Source: Propionibacteriaceae bacterium
Lineage (GTDB): Bacteria; Actinomycetota; Actinomycetes; Propionibacteriales; Propionibacteriaceae
Length of the DNA stretch: 10,061 nucleotides
Assembly (NCBI GenBank): GCA_031287505.1
Contig: JAITSW010000164.1
Coordinates: 1-10,061, forward strand
Reading direction: 5' to 3'
Within the stretch, counting starts at the first letter, position 1; every line of letters begins with the position of its first letter. This document shows, piece by piece, positions 7,331 to 10,061 of the stretch. The translations under genes and the position numbers were made by a program. Under the pieces are notes generated by a model. The model had not been told where the DNA came from and searched no databases. It saw only the letters and a program-made list of their open reading frames with translations.

Positions 7331-9469
7331 ATGACGTACTCAAATATCTCCGGCCTCCAAATTGACGACACTCTGCGCGCATTTGTCCGAGATGATGTGT
7401 TGCCCGATATCGGTCTTACCGAAGAAGCCTTCTGGGTCAAACTTGCCCAGCTTCAGGAGCGTTTCGGCCCGCAGATCTCCGCCGCCCTCGCCAAGCGCGA
7501 CGAGCTTGCCGCGAAGATCGACGCCTGGCATATGGAAAACGGCGCTGGCACCGTTGAAGATTATGCAGAGTTCTTAACCGAGATTGGTTATCTTGTCGGC
7601 GAAGAGACATCCACAATCGAGGTGGCAAACGTCGACGACGAGATTTCGCGGGTGCCGGGTGCCCAGTTGGTCGTCCCGGCAACAGTTCCGAGGTACGCGT
7701 TGAATGCGGCTAACGCCCGCTGGGGTTCCCTTTTTGATGCTTTCTATGGGACGGACGCGCTACCGCTTGATTTCAAGCTGGGCGCCGGCTATGACGAACG
7801 CCGCGGTGCGCAGGTTATCGCTGAAGTCGACCGCCAACTGGACGAGTTCTTCCCCTTTGTCGGGGCAAGCCACAAACAGGTGGGCGAATACTCGGTGGCG
7901 GCAGAGGGATTGGTTGGTATTACCGGCAGCGGCGAGAGGGTGGCGCTGGCAGACCCGTCTCAATATGTCGGCTACCGCGACGGCGGCATCTTGCTTTCGC
8001 GTCACGGCCTGCATATCGAGATCGTCATCGATCGCGACCATCCGATTGGCTCAGGGCATCACGCCGGGGTGGCGGATGTGATTATCGAAGCCGCGGTTAC
8101 CACCATAGTCGACCTTGAGGATTCGGTGGCAACCGTTGACGGCGAAGACAAGGCGTTGGCCTATCGCACCTGGCATGGGCTGCATCGAGGTGATCTGACG
8201 TCCACCTTTGAAAAGGGTGGCGAGACTGTCTACCGTTCGCTAAATCCAGATCGCAAGTACACCGGCCGAGATGGCGGCGATTTGGTTTTGCCGGGACGTT
8301 CGCTTCTGCTGGCGCGGACGGTCGGCCACCACATGACGACTGATGCCGTGCTGACGGGCGACGGCGCTGAGGTGGCGGAGGGCGTCCTCGACGCGTTGGT
8401 GGTTGTCGCTGCGGCTATCCCCAATCTGCGTGGGCAAAGCCCTATGCGAAACTCGCGCTCGGGCAGCATCTACATCGTTAAACCCAAGCAACATGGGCCT
8501 GGGGAAGTCGCGCTTACCGTCGAGATTTTCGGCGCTATTGAAAAGGCGCTGGGGCTAGAGAAGAACACCGTCAAAATCGGCATTATGGATGAGGAGAAGC
8601 GGACGTCTTTGAATTTGGGTGCCTGTATCGCAGCCGCCCGGGAGCGCGTGATCTTCATCAACACCGGCTTCCTAGATCGCACTGGCGATGAGATCCACAC
8701 CGATTTCAAAGCTGGCCCGGTGGTGCGCAAGAACGATATGAAGTCTGAAATCTGGCTCTCTAGCTACGAGGACAACAATGTCGATGCCGGCCTGGCAGCT
8801 GGATTTAGCGGCATCGCGCAGATCGGCAAGGGCATGTGGGCTAAACCGGCCGATATGGCAGATATGTTGGCGCAAAAGGTGGGTCACCCTCTTGCCGGAG
8901 CGAACTGCGCCTGGGTGCCATCGCCCACTGCGGCTACCCTGCACGCCCTGCATTACCTGAAGGTCGACGTCTTCGGGCAGCAGCGCGCGCTGGTCGGCAG
9001 AAACACGGACCGCACGCTCATGCTCAACATTCCGTTGCTCAAGACCCGTCCAGAGCCTGGGCAAATCGACTATGAATTGCGGTTGAACGCGCAGTCCATC
9101 TTGGGCTATGTAGTGCGTTGGGTTGGCTTGGGCATTGGCTGCTCCACAGTTCCCGACCTTGGCAATGTCGGCTTAATGGAAGACCGGGCCACCTTGAGAA
9201 TCTCCAGCCAGTTGCTGGCCAATTGGCTGGCCCACGGGATCATCGGCGAAGATCAAATCAAAGAAGTCTTCGCTCAGATGGCCTTAGTGGTAGACCGGCA
9301 AAACGCCGACGTTCCCGGCTACCCGGTGATGTCGGCAGATTTGTCTGCCAGCGAGTCTTTCCAAGCTGCCCTAGAGCTAGTCTTCGCTGGCAAAGACGAA
9401 CCCAACGGCTACACCGAGCGAATCCTCACCCACTGGCGTAAAGAGGTAAAGAAGAAGGCAATACGATAG
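7331..9469 (+). CDS. glcB: Malate synthase G
   Basis: Malate synthase G condenses glyoxylate with acetyl-CoA to malate, in the glyoxylate shunt or for use of glycolate and glyoxylate; it acts as a soluble monomer. The 712 residues from the ATG at 7331 fit the long G isoform (about 720-740) rather than isoform A (about 530). LARTVGHHMT contains Arg329, the likely glyoxylate-binding arginine. GIMDEEKRTSLNL follows, with Glu421, and FINTGFLDRTGDEIHT, with Asp449; these two are the magnesium ligands by alignment to E. coli GlcB. GIGCSTVPD has Cys604, and LMEDRATLRISSQ has Asp618, the expected catalytic base. All key residues are present. The gene stands alone, divergent from the SPFH operon. No isocitrate lyase or glycolate oxidase gene is in the window, so the source of glyoxylate cannot be read here. 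No obvious terminator follows. Confidence 0.98.
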   Translation: MTYSNISGLQIDDTLRAFVRDDVLPDIGLTEEAFWVKLAQLQERFGPQISAALAKRDELAAKIDAWHMENGAGTVEDYAEFLTEIGYLVGEETSTIEVANVDDEISRVPGAQLVVPATVPRYALNAANARWGSLFDAFYGTDALPLDFKLGAGYDERRGAQVIAEVDRQLDEFFPFVGASHKQVGEYSVAAEGLVGITGSGERVALADPSQYVGYRDGGILLSRHGLHIEIVIDRDHPIGSGHHAGVADVIIEAAVTTIVDLEDSVATVDGEDKALAYRTWHGLHRGDLTSTFEKGGETVYRSLNPDRKYTGRDGGDLVLPGRSLLLARTVGHHMTTDAVLTGDGAEVAEGVLDALVVVAAAIPNLRGQSPMRNSRSGSIYIVKPKQHGPGEVALTVEIFGAIEKALGLEKNTVKIGIMDEEKRTSLNLGACIAAARERVIFINTGFLDRTGDEIHTDFKAGPVVRKNDMKSEIWLSSYEDNNVDAGLAAGFSGIAQIGKGMWAKPADMADMLAQKVGHPLAGANCAWVPSPTAATLHALHYLKVDVFGQQRALVGRNTDRTLMLNIPLLKTRPEPGQIDYELRLNAQSILGYVVRWVGLGIGCSTVPDLGNVGLMEDRATLRISSQLLANWLAHGIIGEDQIKEVFAQMALVVDRQNADVPGYPVMSADLSASESFQAALELVFAGKDEPNGYTERILTHWRKEVKKKAIR

Positions 9470-9664
9470 CGATTCTCCTTGTCATCTGGCTCACTTCAGC
9501 ATGTTCGCCAACAATCCTGGGAATGCCGATTCAGTCAAGATGGGGTTTCGGTAATCGGGCAGTTTGGTTGGCGGGGTTGCACTTGGGGTGACGGTGCGGG
9601 TCGTTTGCCTTTTCTATCTGTAACATGGCAAAGGGATTGCAAGTGAGCGGAAGCACCTGTTCCC

Positions 9665-9669
9665 AAGGA
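9665..9669 (+). promoter_or_regulatory. Ribosome binding site used to choose the hsdM start
   Basis: AAGGA stands 5 nt before the GTG at 9675. The in-frame ATG at 9669 overlaps this sequence and so could not use it. Later ATGs at 9693 and 9708 have no visible site. Confidence 0.5.
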
Positions 9670-9674
9670 TGACT

Positions 9675-10061
9675 GTGAACACACAAACAGAAATGGCGAC
9701 CTGGCTAATGGCTGAGAAACACACGGCTGACATCGGCTTCGAGAAGCAGATTTGGGAAGCGGCAGATATTTTGCGCGGCAACATGGATGCCTCTGAATAC
9801 AAGCACATCGTCTTAGGGCTCATCTTTCTAAAGTACATCTCAGACCGTTTTGAAGAACAATACGAGGCTTTGGTAGCAGAAGGTGAGGGTTTCGAGGAGG
9901 ATCGGGATGAGTATGGGGCAGAAAATATCTTCTTCGTCCCGCAGGATGCCCGTTGGAGCGTCATCTCCGAGGCTGCTCACAAACCGGAAATCGGCGTGGT
10001 GATCGACGATGCGATGCGTTCGATTGAAAAAGAAAACAAGCGTCTTAAAGACATTTTGCCG
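9675..10061 (+). CDS. hsdM: Type I restriction-modification methylase subunit HsdM, N-terminal part (runs off the window)
   Basis: HsdM is the adenine methyltransferase subunit of type I restriction-modification complexes. It works with HsdS (specificity) and HsdR (cutting). Only about 129 residues, open to the right edge, are present, which is the N-terminal helical domain. FEKQIWEAADILRGNMDASE (22-41) followed by YKHIVLGLIFLKYISDRFEE (42-61) is highly typical of the HsdM N-terminus. The segment to about 129 (NIFFVPQDARW, IDDAMRSIEKEN) is also family-like. The SAM-binding and NPPF motifs would lie beyond the window, so activity cannot be judged. The start is uncertain: GTG at 9675 has the best-spaced AAGGA, while ATGs at 9669, 9693 and 9708 are alternatives. 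A 205-bp gap separates it from glcB; the frame is closed by TAA at 9621. TAACAT at 9621-9626 could serve as a -10 box, but no good -35 box goes with it. Confidence 0.93.
   Translation, partial: MNTQTEMATWLMAEKHTADIGFEKQIWEAADILRGNMDASEYKHIVLGLIFLKYISDRFEEQYEALVAEGEGFEEDRDEYGAENIFFVPQDARWSVISEAAHKPEIGVVIDDAMRSIEKENKRLKDILP

Noticed and set aside
9525..9557. CCGATT/AATCGG repeat after glcB as a terminator
   Set aside because: The arms are 6 bp with a loop of about 20 nt and no T-run. This is within chance expectation.
9614..9964. Minus-strand 116-codon frame at the right end
   Set aside because: It lies opposite the HsdM N-terminus, whose conserved sequence is unmistakable. The antisense product is Ser/Lys-rich with no recognised domain.

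Overview
The window is chromosomal DNA from a moderately G+C-rich actinobacterium (class Actinomycetia; I cannot safely name a genus). The strongest argument is gene order: dxr, a site-2 protease of the Rip1/RseP type, ispG, and a two-domain GNAT acetyltransferase follow one another, which is the arrangement known from Mycobacterium tuberculosis (Rv2870c-Rv2867c). The ispG N-terminus and the presence of malate synthase G also fit this group.

Layout: (1) 1-5984, plus strand, five tightly packed genes: the 3' part of secA (its start lies left of the window), dxr, rip1-like protease, ispG and a DUF4081-type GNAT gene. The spacings are 3 bp, a 4-bp overlap, 11 bp and a 4-bp overlap, so they are very probably one transcription unit. 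It joins the preprotein translocase motor, two steps of the MEP isoprenoid pathway and an intramembrane protease. (2) 6005-7183, minus strand, a two-gene operon: an SPFH/band-7 membrane protein followed by a 72-residue ribbon-helix-helix protein that carries an AT-hook-like tail. It is transcribed towards the first unit. (3) 7184-7330, the divergent control region: a perfect 27-bp palindrome made of two TGATATCA boxes sits just upstream of the SPFH gene, and a 17-bp TTGGCAA/TTGCCAA palindrome lies on the glcB side. (4) 7331-9469, plus strand, malate synthase G (glcB). (5) 9470-9674, a 205-bp gap with no recognisable gene, then the 5' end of hsdM, the methylase subunit of a type I restriction-modification system, which runs off the right edge.

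Most of the window is ordinary housekeeping sequence. The least understood part is the SPFH/ribbon-helix-helix pair with its built-in operator. It looks like a self-regulated membrane-scaffold module, and I know of no assigned function. The right edge may be the start of a defence or accessory region. I see no tRNA, rRNA, CRISPR array, insertion sequence or attachment site.
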